From positions 1 to 15,861 of the forward strand of contig CAYSAM010000018.1 of NCBI GenBank assembly GCA_964429015.1: 15,861 nucleotides of DNA. Reading direction: 5' to 3'. A program made the position numbers and the translations under genes. Of the stretch, positions 1 to 5,764 are shown one piece after another. Each line of letters begins with the position of its first letter. Position 1 is the first letter of the stretch. A model generated the notes under the pieces. That model was not told the DNA's origin. It ran no database searches and saw nothing but the letters and a program-made list of their open reading frames with translations. The DNA is from MFAQ01 sp964429015 (GTDB lineage Bacteria > Patescibacteriota > Microgenomatia > UBA1400 > MFAQ01).

Positions 1-35
1 ACGGATTTGAACGTAATACAAATATTCTCAGTAAA

Positions 36-60
36 TGTAGCTTCGGGAGCGGGTGAGGGG
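36..60. repeat. Distal copy of the tRNA-Gly 3' end (att-like direct repeat)
   Basis: Bases 44-60 match 393-409 exactly (17 bp). The latter segment covers the 3' acceptor end of tRNA-Gly, its discriminator and the next few bases. The 8 bp at 36-43 (TGTAGCTT) match 375-382, so the copy is 25 bp long if a 10-bp gap (383-392) is allowed. Beyond base 60 the similarity to the T-arm continues weakly (8 of 14). The two copies bracket the GIY-YIG gene, as expected when DNA inserts at a tRNA 3' end and leaves a duplicated end. Confidence 0.75.
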
Positions 61-85
61 TGTCCTACGCCATGGCTACGGAACA
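61..85. repeat. Imperfect palindrome just after the GIY-YIG stop codon
   Basis: TGTCC pairs with GGACA-like bases at the other end (one A bulged). The centre is a perfect GCCATGGC palindrome at 69-76. It lies directly behind the GIY-YIG stop codon and directly before the distal tRNA-end copy, so it could be the gene's terminator or an element end. A related palindrome sits before the start codon (371-394). Confidence 0.5.
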
Positions 86-86
86 C

Positions 87-362
87 CTATTCCTCAAAAA
101 TCTCATCTTTCGTTAAAGCTACATCAACCAACCTCTTGTAAACAAAGGCTTTGCCTGAACCAGATTTTAAGTAAAGTTCAAAATCTTTGGCTTTTTTAAT
201 ACTCTCAAAGGCACAATACCAAACCAACCTCCAAGGCATGTGACCTTTAGTAAACTTACTTTTCCCTGAATTATGTTCTACAAATCTCCGTTTTAAGTCG
301 TCTGTATACCCATAGTACAAAACGCTAGATTTTAAACTTTTTAAAATATATACGTAGTACAT
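87..362 (-). CDS. Single-domain GIY-YIG nuclease (91 aa)
   Basis: This is a compact GIY-YIG endonuclease domain with no fused DNA-binding domain. Residues 3-5 (YVY) stand for GIY and YYG near residue 17 stands for YIG. The catalytic arginine lies in LKRR, followed by EHN. An ESIKKAKDFELYLKSGSGKAF stretch holds the usual late Glu and the basic GSGKA-type segment. The length is typical of the UPF0213/YhbQ-type and 'UvrC-domain' proteins that abound in Patescibacteria and Bacteroidetes. The ATG lies 35 nt behind the 3' end of tRNA-Gly on the same strand. The gene is flanked by two related palindromes and by a direct repeat of the tRNA 3' end, so it looks like a mobile or homing-type unit. That reading is inference; biochemical roles of such stand-alone proteins are mostly unknown. 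No Shine-Dalgarno is visible. Confidence 0.85.
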   Translation of the reverse strand: MYYVYILKSLKSSVLYYGYTDDLKRRFVEHNSGKSKFTKGHMPWRLVWYCAFESIKKAKDFELYLKSGSGKAFVYKRLVDVALTKDEIFEE

Positions 363-370
363 AAAGCTAT

Positions 371-394
371 CGTCTGTAGCTTTAGCGAAAGACG
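371..394. repeat. Imperfect palindrome between tRNA-Gly and the GIY-YIG start
   Basis: CGTCT (371-375) pairs with AGACG (390-394), and the interior (TAGC...AGCGA) is partly complementary. On the minus strand it begins right behind the tRNA 3' end and lies 9 nt before the nuclease ATG. It could act as the tRNA terminator/processing hairpin or as one end of the inserted unit. Confidence 0.5.
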
Positions 395-409
395 GGAGCG
401 GGTGAGGGG
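375..409. repeat. Proximal copy of the tRNA-Gly end direct repeat
   Basis: This is the partner of 36-60. It comprises TGTAGCTT (375-382), a 10-nt segment absent from the distal copy (383-392), and a 17-bp block (393-409) that overlaps the tRNA 3' acceptor strand. Confidence 0.7.
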
Positions 410-467
410 AGTCGAACCCCTTTCATCGGCTTGGAAAGCCGGGGTAATACCGGTATACGACACCCGC
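397..467 (-). tRNA. tRNA-Gly (anticodon UCC)
   Basis: A full cloverleaf can be drawn on the minus strand. The acceptor GCGGGUG (467-461) pairs with CACCCGC (404-398), and the discriminator is U at 397. The T-arm has GGGG-UUCGACU-CCCC. The anticodon loop UUUCCAA (437-431) gives anticodon UCC. CCA is not encoded, so it must be added after transcription. Its 3' end is duplicated at 44-60 beyond the GIY-YIG gene. Confidence 0.95.
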
Positions 468-513
468 CTGCAGAAGCTAGCGCTTCAGCGCTTGCGGGCA
501 GGCCCGCGAGCAG
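468..513. repeat. GC-rich double-hairpin palindrome
   Basis: Two perfect or near-perfect hairpins lie inside an outer CTGC/GCAG closure. GAAGC-TAGC-GCTTC spans 473-486. A 10-bp stem at 490-511 pairs GCTTGCGGGC with GCCCGCGAGC across a 2-nt loop. It is much more GC-rich than its surroundings. It lies between the end of the DNA glycosylase gene and the 5' end of tRNA-Gly, so it may terminate the glycosylase transcript or be an interspersed repeat. No poly-U run follows on the minus strand. Confidence 0.6.
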
Positions 514-529
514 TTCTATTCTACCAAAC

Positions 530-1153
530 TCATCTATTGTCCAGCAAGTGCCACATGGCTATGGCTCCGTAGGTTCTGTAAGGTGCCCAACTACTTACTA
601 CTTCTTCCATTTCCACTTTCATTAAATCATCTTTTTCCAAGTACTTTTTCAGTCCATTTTTCAGCCCTAGGTCTCCCCAAGAAAAAATATCTTCTCTACC
701 AAGTCTAAACATCAAAAACATCTCCGCCGTCCACCTACCTATACCTCTTACTTTAGAAAGCTCATTGATAAGATCTTCATTACTCATACCCTCCAGGTTT
801 TCCAAAACCAAAGACTTATCCAAAACTCTAGCAGACAAATCCTTAACGCTTCTTACCTTTGCCCAAGATAAACCTACATCCCTAATTTTTTGCTCTTCAG
901 TGCTCATAACATTCTCGGGTGTTATTTCGTTTTCCATAAGTGACTCAAACCGCTTAAAAATAGCATCCGCAGCTTTGCCTGCTAACTGCTGACCTACAAT
1001 TGTTCTGCATAGGGAATTAAAAATCAATTTTTCATCCAGTATTTCTTCACTAAGCCAATCCTTAAAGTTAATTTCCATCATAATTTTTAAAAGTTTCGGA
1101 TCGACTTTTTTAAAGTGAGCCAAAACAACTTCTTTCTCTGACATTTTTATCAT
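530..1153 (-). CDS. DNA-3-methyladenine glycosylase, AlkA-like (HhH-GPD)
   Basis: This base-excision repair enzyme is expected to cleave the N-glycosidic bond of alkylated purines such as 3-methyladenine. The 207-aa protein carries the HhH-GPD core. IVGQQLAGKAA (52-62) is the typical helix before the helix-hairpin-helix. The hairpin itself is ELSKVRGIGRWTAEM (131-145), and the likely catalytic aspartate is D161 in WGDLGLKNG. The C-terminal WAPYRTYGAIAMWHL (189-203) is a hallmark of the AlkA branch. It lacks the N-terminal AlkA_N domain of the E. coli enzyme, as do many short AlkA-like proteins. It starts 11 nt after the acyltransferase stop and is probably co-transcribed with it. An alternative start at the fourth residue (Met) is possible. 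No iron-sulfur cluster cysteines are seen, which argues against an EndoIII/MutY assignment. Confidence 0.85.
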   Translation of the reverse strand: MIKMSEKEVVLAHFKKVDPKLLKIMMEINFKDWLSEEILDEKLIFNSLCRTIVGQQLAGKAADAIFKRFESLMENEITPENVMSTEEQKIRDVGLSWAKVRSVKDLSARVLDKSLVLENLEGMSNEDLINELSKVRGIGRWTAEMFLMFRLGREDIFSWGDLGLKNGLKKYLEKDDLMKVEMEEVVSSWAPYRTYGAIAMWHLLDNR

Positions 1154-1164
1154 AAAGTATTATC

Positions 1165-2262
1165 TCAAAACCTTCTCTTAAACGCCTCAGAACTAAACCA
1201 AAGAAACGCAAGCACAATACTTACTGCTAATAGGGAAATCAGCGTGTTCCACCACAGTCCGTAAGTCCCAAAATAAAAAACCAAAAAGGGAACAGGGTAT
1301 ATTACAAATGCGTGCAAAATATAAGCATATAAAGAGCTCTTTCCAAAACTCAAAAACAGCCAGCCCAAGTATTTCTCAATTTTCTTTTCAAAACTGCCAA
1401 ACAAAAAGAAACCAACCACTATCCAAACCGGTGAAAGTAGCAGTCTACCTACACCCACTGTCTGCTTATCAAAGTAAAGGTTTAAGACTCTATTTTTTGC
1501 AATCAAAAATTGTCCAAAGGGTAAAGAGCTAAACACTTTTTCAAAAAAGAAAGCCGAAAAAACTGAAAACAACAAAGATATAAAGAAAACACCATAAAGG
1601 ATTGTTTTAATCTTATATCTCTTCTCAGCTCGCATTTTCATCCACCATAGCTTTATTTTTTCAGAATAGAAGCCTGCTATCAGCCCCGCAAAAAATAAAG
1701 GCTGTATGGCAAGGTAAACACTATCTTTTCTCACTAACCAAATTAGCAAATTAACTGTAAACAGATAGTACCATCTTGTCTTTTTTAAAGCCCAAAGGTA
1801 TATAGGTGAAACAAGTAAAAAAACTGCGTAGTATGGGAGAATGTCTGCCCAGCCATAGGTGTAACGAAGGGTCAAAGTTTTAATAGTAAGTTCCCAAACA
1901 TTCTCTGGTCGTACTATCCACAGACCTGTCTTTACCAATCCTACAGGCATCATATTTCCCCAGTAAGTAAATAAAACCGTTAAGTATATTGTCCACAAAT
2001 ATAACCTTAAGGAACGTCTAGAAAGCTTTAAAACAACCTCCCTAAAGCTATTCTTAATTTTCTCTTTGTACAAAAAACCAATAAAAAATCCAGAAACAAC
2101 AAAAAAACCTTCTGCAAATGAAACCCAGAGCTTTGTAGATCCTGTAAACAAGGCTAGTAAATTTGGGTGCAAATCCAGATGGTTAACGATAATGCCAAAC
2201 ATAAAAAATCCCCTCATTAAGTCAAAAACTATCATTCTCTTGCTGTCACTCTTGGCAGGCAT
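1165..2262 (-). CDS. Multi-pass membrane acyltransferase, OpgC/acyltransferase-3 type
   Basis: The 365-aa protein is very hydrophobic, with about ten likely membrane helices. Near the N-terminus FDLMRGFF followed by VNHL (13-29) matches the Asp-Leu-x-Arg-Gly and downstream His arrangement of OpgC and acyltransferase-3 proteins. These transfer acyl groups from the cytoplasmic face onto a glycan or other exported acceptor. AEGFFVVSGFFIGFLY (50-65) is the usual second-helix motif. In proteobacteria OpgC succinylates periplasmic glucans; here the acceptor is unknown and a cell-surface polysaccharide is a guess. It is the first gene of a minus-strand pair with the AlkA-like gene and is divergent from the ABC-F gene with only 44 nt between start codons. 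A later Met start (residue 10) would also preserve the domain. Confidence 0.75.
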   Translation of the reverse strand: MPAKSDSKRMIVFDLMRGFFMFGIIVNHLDLHPNLLALFTGSTKLWVSFAEGFFVVSGFFIGFLYKEKIKNSFREVVLKLSRRSLRLYLWTIYLTVLFTYWGNMMPVGLVKTGLWIVRPENVWELTIKTLTLRYTYGWADILPYYAVFLLVSPIYLWALKKTRWYYLFTVNLLIWLVRKDSVYLAIQPLFFAGLIAGFYSEKIKLWWMKMRAEKRYKIKTILYGVFFISLLFSVFSAFFFEKVFSSLPFGQFLIAKNRVLNLYFDKQTVGVGRLLLSPVWIVVGFFLFGSFEKKIEKYLGWLFLSFGKSSLYAYILHAFVIYPVPFLVFYFGTYGLWWNTLISLLAVSIVLAFLWFSSEAFKRRF

Positions 2263-2289
2263 TATTAAGTATTACACATCTTTACCTGC

Positions 2290-2295
2290 TAAAAT
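2290..2295 (+). promoter_or_regulatory. -10 box for the ABC-F gene
   Basis: TAAAAT lies 11 nt before the ATG at 2307. There is no clear -35 hexamer at 17 nt and no Shine-Dalgarno, so the transcript would have a leader of only a few nucleotides. Confidence 0.4.
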
Positions 2296-2306
2296 AGACA
2301 GCTTAT

Positions 2307-3749
2307 ATGGCAAGTGATAATGTAGTAATCAGATTCGACAATGTTTCCTTCACCTATGGGGACAAAAAAGAAATCCTCAACGAGGCCAATTTTACCGTGC
2401 GCAAAAACTCCATCGTCACCATTATTGGCCAAAACGGTGCAGGAAAAAGCACTATTTTTAAGCTCCTGCTTGGCAAACTCAAACCTCAAAGCGGCAAAAT
2501 CAATATTGAAGCAGGCACCAAAATAGGTATTGCCGAACAAATGATTCCCGCTGACAAGCTAAACCTAAATATTGTTGAGTACTTCAAAACAGCCCTCCCT
2601 GAACTGGAATACGGAATAGAAGGGGAGATCCACAAAGTCTTAAATACCGTAAATTTGAATGTTGCTCTAGATAAGAAGGTTTCCGATCTCTCCGGAGGTC
2701 AAAAAGCCAGACTACTTCTAGCCTACGCCATAATCACCAATCCAGATGTCCTCCTCCTAGACGAACCAACAAACAACCTCGATAAAACCGGCATTGAGCA
2801 CCTCACCACTTTTCTCATGCTCTACACAAAAACTTGTATCGTTATTTCTCACGACTCAGAGTTTCTCAATTGCTTTACCGACGGAGTTCTAAACTTAGAT
2901 GTTCATACCAAAAAAGTTGAACAATTTGTCGGTAACTACTTCGATGTATTAGAAGAAATGGCCGCAAAACTAGAACGCGACAGGATGGCCAACGCCCGCC
3001 TCGAAAAAAGCATCAAAGACCGCTTTGAAAAAGTCAACAAACTAGGTGGAAAAAGTGTGGCCATGAATAGGCTCTCTCGCAAAATTCGCGAAGATATTGA
3101 GGAGGACAAATTAAATCGAGTTGAGCTTCGTAAAGAGGATAAAACTATCCCTGAGTTCAAAATTCCCAATCAAGAGTTTGTCGGTTACGTTATAAAACTC
3201 AACAAAGTTTCTTTCCTCAAATCCCATCAAGTTTCCGAAAAAACAGTTAATATCGAGCTTGCCAAAAAAGATCGTCTCCAAATTAAAGGCCCAAATGGCA
3301 TAGGCAAAAGCACTCTTCTAAAGTCCATTCTCGCCGGGCAAGGTGCAGACATCAATCCAGAAATAAGAGTGGGCTACTATAGTCAAGATTTTTCCGAGCT
3401 AGACTTCAACCAAACTGCCTACGACTCTCTAATGGATATTTCTCAAATTAAAAAATCACAAGAGATCTATGCTGCCGCAGGTAGATTTATGTTAAACGGA
3501 GAACTACTTGCTAACAAAATCGGCTCCCTTTCCGAAGGCCAAAAGGGTTTGCTCTGTTATGCCCGCTTTATGCTCCAAGAACCTGGCTTACTAATTCTAG
3601 ATGAACCGACAAACCACATAAACTTCCGTCATATTCCTGTCATCGCCAAAGCCATCGACAACTACCAAGGCCCAGTTATACTTGTAAGTCATCTTCCAGA
3701 ATTTGTCGAAAAAATCAAAGACCTCAAAGAACTAGATCTAGACGCCTAA
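2307..3749 (+). CDS. ABC-F family ATPase (two ABC domains, no membrane part)
   Basis: This is a soluble tandem-ABC protein of 480 aa, the ABC-F class that acts on ribosomes (translation factors such as EttA/Uup or antibiotic-protection factors). ABC1 has Walker A GQNGAGKST (41-49), signature LSGGQ (128-132), Walker B LLLDEP (149-154) and the switch histidine in ISHD. A charged helical linker follows at about 205-285, rich in Lys, Arg and Glu as expected of the P-site tRNA interaction motif. ABC2 has GPNGIGKST (328-336), a degenerate signature LSEGQ (408-412) and Walker B LILDEP (429-434). Both catalytic glutamates are present. The spacing between Q-loop and signature in ABC1 is short, so the Arm insertion of EttA is missing. 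The ABC2 D-loop reads NHINF instead of NHLD. The exact subfamily cannot be told from this alone. It ends in a terminator shared with the convergent cold-shock gene. Confidence 0.9.
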   Translation: MASDNVVIRFDNVSFTYGDKKEILNEANFTVRKNSIVTIIGQNGAGKSTIFKLLLGKLKPQSGKINIEAGTKIGIAEQMIPADKLNLNIVEYFKTALPELEYGIEGEIHKVLNTVNLNVALDKKVSDLSGGQKARLLLAYAIITNPDVLLLDEPTNNLDKTGIEHLTTFLMLYTKTCIVISHDSEFLNCFTDGVLNLDVHTKKVEQFVGNYFDVLEEMAAKLERDRMANARLEKSIKDRFEKVNKLGGKSVAMNRLSRKIREDIEEDKLNRVELRKEDKTIPEFKIPNQEFVGYVIKLNKVSFLKSHQVSEKTVNIELAKKDRLQIKGPNGIGKSTLLKSILAGQGADINPEIRVGYYSQDFSELDFNQTAYDSLMDISQIKKSQEIYAAAGRFMLNGELLANKIGSLSEGQKGLLCYARFMLQEPGLLILDEPTNHINFRHIPVIAKAIDNYQGPVILVSHLPEFVEKIKDLKELDLDA

Positions 3750-3781
3750 AAAAAAGACCCTACCAAAGTAAGGTCTTTTTT
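3750..3781. terminator. Bidirectional intrinsic terminator
   Basis: AAAAAGACC (3751-3759) pairs with GGTCTTTTT (3772-3780) around a 12-nt loop, with A and T runs on both sides. It serves the ABC-F gene on the plus strand and the cold-shock gene on the minus strand. Confidence 0.85.
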
Positions 3782-3797
3782 CTGCTAAAAAGTGAGG

Positions 3798-4010
3798 TTA
3801 AACAGCCGCCTCTACCAATTTAATATTTTTGGCATTTGGACCTTTGTCACCAATTTCAATTTCAAAAGTTACTTCTGCTCCAATTTGCAAATCATCGAAA
3901 CTTACACCTTGCAAGTCGTTGGAATGAAAAAATAAATCTTTCTCTTCACCTTCGCGAGAAATAAATCCAAATCCTTTACCATCTACCTTTGTCTTAATTT
4001 TACCTGTCAT
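3798..4010 (-). CDS. Cold-shock domain protein (CspA family, 70 aa)
   Basis: This is a single cold-shock domain, a five-stranded beta-barrel that binds single-stranded RNA and DNA and melts RNA structure. RNP1 is seen as GKGFGFIS (11-18) and RNP2 as DLFFHSND (25-32). Length and composition are standard for bacterial Csp proteins. It is convergent with the ABC-F gene and shares its terminator. The leader on the minus strand contains a perfect 12-bp palindrome (4054-4065) and is about 50-70 nt long if TTATAA at 4074-4079 is the -10 box. That is longer than the leaders inferred for most other genes here. A structured leader is common for cold-shock genes, though this one is short. Confidence 0.95.
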   Translation of the reverse strand: MTGKIKTKVDGKGFGFISREGEEKDLFFHSNDLQGVSFDDLQIGAEVTFEIEIGDKGPNAKNIKLVEAAV

Positions 4011-4053
4011 AATTTTTTTGAGAGAAGTTTGTGTTTAATTCTTCTTTCGCCCT

Positions 4054-4065
4054 TTACTGCAGTAA
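4054..4065. promoter_or_regulatory. 12-bp perfect palindrome in the csp leader
   Basis: TTACTGCAGTAA reads the same on both strands. It lies 44 nt upstream of the cold-shock start codon, just downstream of a TTATAA -10 candidate (4074-4079) on the minus strand. It could be an operator or a small hairpin in the leader; function unknown. Confidence 0.35.
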
Positions 4066-4163
4066 GTCTACCACTTATAAGCTCCTCAAACGGACCACTT
4101 TGGACAAATTTCCTTCTCCAGCCTCAAAACCCAGGCTAAAATCACCACTTAGACCCATAACCT

Positions 4164-4192
4164 TTGACAAATTCCCAAATCTAAGCTAAACT
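4164..4192 (+). promoter_or_regulatory. Consensus promoter of the TIR gene
   Basis: A perfect -35 box TTGACA (4164-4169), a 17-nt spacer and TAAACT (4187-4192). The predicted transcript starts near 4199 and gives a ~28-nt leader with a Shine-Dalgarno GGAGGA at 4213-4218, 8 nt before the ATG. This is the best-formed promoter plus ribosome-binding site in the window. A weaker look-alike of both halves lies upstream (4098-4113 and 4133-4146). Confidence 0.75.
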
Positions 4193-4226
4193 ACCCCAAA
4201 ACCAAATCCATTGGAGGAACTTTATC

Positions 4227-4688
4227 ATGACATTGTTAGAAACAATCCAAAGTTTGTTTGTTGGCAAAAAATACAAAGGATTGAACCTTGCTGTTATAGC
4301 AAGTGATCGTGACAAAAATTTTGCAAACAAACTGATCAAAATTTTAGAAAATTGTAGTATTGTTTGTTGGTCCAGTGAGAATTTGCTTGCAGGTCAAGAT
4401 TGGAAATTTGAAACAAAAAAGGCATGTAGAAATGCCAAATATGTTTTTGTTCTTATTTCAGAGTCTGCAAACAAAGAAGAGTCTGAGTACCAGCAATTTA
4501 TTAAATGGGCATTGGAAATGCAAGGTCAAATGCCTCATGGAGGAGTAAAGATTATTCCAGTTAAAGTGGAATCATGTATATCTCCAGAACACTTAACTGA
4601 GTTTCAACCAATTGAACCAAATCAAAAAGAATGGTTAAAAATTATTGAATTATGGAAACAGTTTCAGGAACAAACACTGGAGGCCTAA
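4227..4688 (+). CDS. Small stand-alone TIR-like domain protein (153 aa)
   Basis: The protein follows a TIR fold order. Strand A is GLNLAVIASDRD (18-29) and helix A is NFANKLIKILENC. Strand B is SIVCW (44-48), and the BB loop SSENLLAGQDW (49-59) matches the 'L.pGqdW' pattern of bacterial TIR_2 domains. Strand C is KYVFVLIS (71-78), helix C is 84-98 and strand D is VKIIPVKV (107-114). Bacterial TIR domains commonly cleave NAD+ using a glutamate in helix C. In the expected position this protein has YQQFIKWAL (88-96) with Phe where the Glu is usual, although E84, E85 and E87 are close by. Activity is therefore uncertain. No partner gene (ThsA, SPARTA Argonaute, CBASS cyclase, STAND NTPase) adjoins it. 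It has its own promoter, Shine-Dalgarno and terminator, so it is a one-gene unit. A domain from a signalling or defence system, possibly acquired, is the best guess. Confidence 0.7.
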   Translation: MTLLETIQSLFVGKKYKGLNLAVIASDRDKNFANKLIKILENCSIVCWSSENLLAGQDWKFETKKACRNAKYVFVLISESANKEESEYQQFIKWALEMQGQMPHGGVKIIPVKVESCISPEHLTEFQPIEPNQKEWLKIIELWKQFQEQTLEA

Positions 4689-4701
4689 AGCCTCCTTTTT
4701 T
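4679..4701 (+). terminator. Intrinsic terminator overlapping the TIR stop codon
   Basis: GGAGGC (4679-4684) pairs perfectly with GCCTCC (4690-4695), followed by six T. The gene's TAA (4686-4688) lies in the 5-nt loop, so the last codons are part of the terminator stem. Confidence 0.9.
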
Positions 4702-4713
4702 ATGGCAAAAAAA

Positions 4714-5157
4714 TTACATAATCTCCAAAGCCAATCTCGCTGCTTCTAAGTACTCAACATTATCTAACTTAGCCCCTTCTATATAAATTGGAATATCACC
4801 TTTTAAATCGTCAACACCTAGCCAAAAGTATCTCAAGTGTTCTTTTTCAATTTTCACTTCATCTATCTTCAAATCAACAAGAACAGTAATCAGCATAAGT
4901 CCACAACCATTTTCCAGGTTAAATTTTCTCGGATTTGCACTCAAAAGTCTATTTATTACCACCAAACCTTTATAACCCAATTCTTCTACAAGTTCTCTCT
5001 TTAAAGATTCTAGCAAATTCTCACCTTCCTCCATTCTTCCTCCAGGAAAAGTCAATATTTCATCACCATGGTTGTCTTTTGAGCTCAAAAAAAGAACTTT
5101 ATTTTTGTCAGTATTTCGTATAACCGCTTTTATTCCAATTTCAAATTTGTGTGGCAT
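4714..5157 (-). CDS. Nudix hydrolase (147 aa)
   Basis: Nudix enzymes hydrolyse a nucleoside diphosphate linked to another moiety, for example oxidised dNTPs or ADP-ribose. The Nudix box is perfect at about 39-62: G, five residues, E, seven residues, then RELVEELGY. The N-terminal beta-strand AVIRNTDKNKVLFL and the GGRMEEGE loop are standard. Substrate cannot be told from sequence. The gene converges on the TIR gene from the other side of its terminator. On the minus strand TTGACC (5189-5194), 18 nt, then TAAGTT (5165-5170) lies only 7 nt before the ATG, so its message is probably leaderless. A functional link to the TIR protein through ADP-ribose is conceivable, but separate promoters and opposite strands give it no support. 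Confidence 0.9.
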   Translation of the reverse strand: MPHKFEIGIKAVIRNTDKNKVLFLSSKDNHGDEILTFPGGRMEEGENLLESLKRELVEELGYKGLVVINRLLSANPRKFNLENGCGLMLITVLVDLKIDEVKIEKEHLRYFWLGVDDLKGDIPIYIEGAKLDNVEYLEAARLALEIM

Positions 5158-5164
5158 ATTCTCA

Positions 5165-5194
5165 AACTTACCATTTCCTAGGTTCCCAGGTCAA
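5165..5194 (-). promoter_or_regulatory. Promoter of the Nudix gene (leaderless type)
   Basis: On the minus strand -35 TTGACC (5194-5189) is followed after an 18-nt spacer by TAAGTT (5170-5165), then 7 nt to the ATG at 5157. Transcription would start at or next to the start codon. Confidence 0.5.
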
Positions 5195-5205
5195 TACAAA
5201 AAGTA

Positions 5206-5211
5206 TAAAAT
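5206..5211 (+). promoter_or_regulatory. -10 box for the DUF4256/kinase pair
   Basis: TAAAAT, within TATAAAAT at 5204-5211, lies 14 nt before the ATG at 5226. No Shine-Dalgarno is present in the short leader. No good -35 box is seen. Confidence 0.4.
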
Positions 5212-5225
5212 AGTATTAAACAAAT

Positions 5226-5762
5226 ATGACAAACAAAGAAGTCGTTGAAATTCTCAAAACACGCTTTTTCAAAAATACATCAAGACACGCAAGCCTAGAT
5301 TGGTCGAAAGTTGAAGCCAATTTACTCAATAACCCCAAAAAGCTTTTGGTTTTAATCAAAATGGAAGAAACTGGTGGGGAACCAGACGTAATAGGTTATG
5401 ACAAAAGTACTAACGAATTTCTCTTTTGTGATTGTTCGGAAGAGAGCCCAAAAGAACGCCGTAGTTTGTGTTACGACACCAAAGCGCTAAACGGCAGAAA
5501 AGAAAACAAGCCCAAAGATAGCGCTGAGAACATGGCAAAAGAATTAGGTGTAGAAATACTTACTGTAGAAGAATACAAATATCTACAGACACTCGGTAAG
5601 TTTGACAACAAAACCTCAAGCTGGCTAAATACTCCAGAAGAAATTCGCAAACTTGGAGGAGCAATCTTTGGCGATCGCCGTTACAATACCGTGTTTACAT
5701 ATCACAATGGTGCCGAATCCTATTATGCCTCCCGTGGCTTCCGGGGAATCCTTAGAGTTTAA
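5226..5762 (+). CDS. DUF4256 family protein (178 aa)
   Basis: This is a full-length member of a conserved family of unknown function. The family's recognisable blocks are all present: EETGGEPDVIGYD (47-59), the CDCSEESPKERRSLCYDTKAL segment (68-88), SRKEN-like GRKENKP, LGKFDNKTSSWLNTPEEIR (124-142), and the highly conserved FGDRRYNTVFTYHNGAESYY segment with ASRGFRG near the C-terminus. No signal peptide or membrane helix is visible, so it is probably cytoplasmic. The dense set of conserved Asp, Arg, His and Glu suggests an enzyme, but no reaction is known to me. It is followed after 2 nt by a phosphotransferase-like gene and is likely co-translated with it. Confidence 0.88.
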   Translation: MTNKEVVEILKTRFFKNTSRHASLDWSKVEANLLNNPKKLLVLIKMEETGGEPDVIGYDKSTNEFLFCDCSEESPKERRSLCYDTKALNGRKENKPKDSAENMAKELGVEILTVEEYKYLQTLGKFDNKTSSWLNTPEEIRKLGGAIFGDRRYNTVFTYHNGAESYYASRGFRGILRV

Positions 5763-5764
5763 AC

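Noticed and set aside
431..625. Plus-strand ORF of 64 aa
   Set aside because: It runs through tRNA-Gly, the GC-rich hairpin and the end of the glycosylase gene; a shadow.
4227..5157. TIR plus Nudix as a two-gene NAD-related defence unit
   Set aside because: The genes converge, have separate promoters, and a strong terminator lies between them. Nudix genes are common, so adjacency alone is not evidence.
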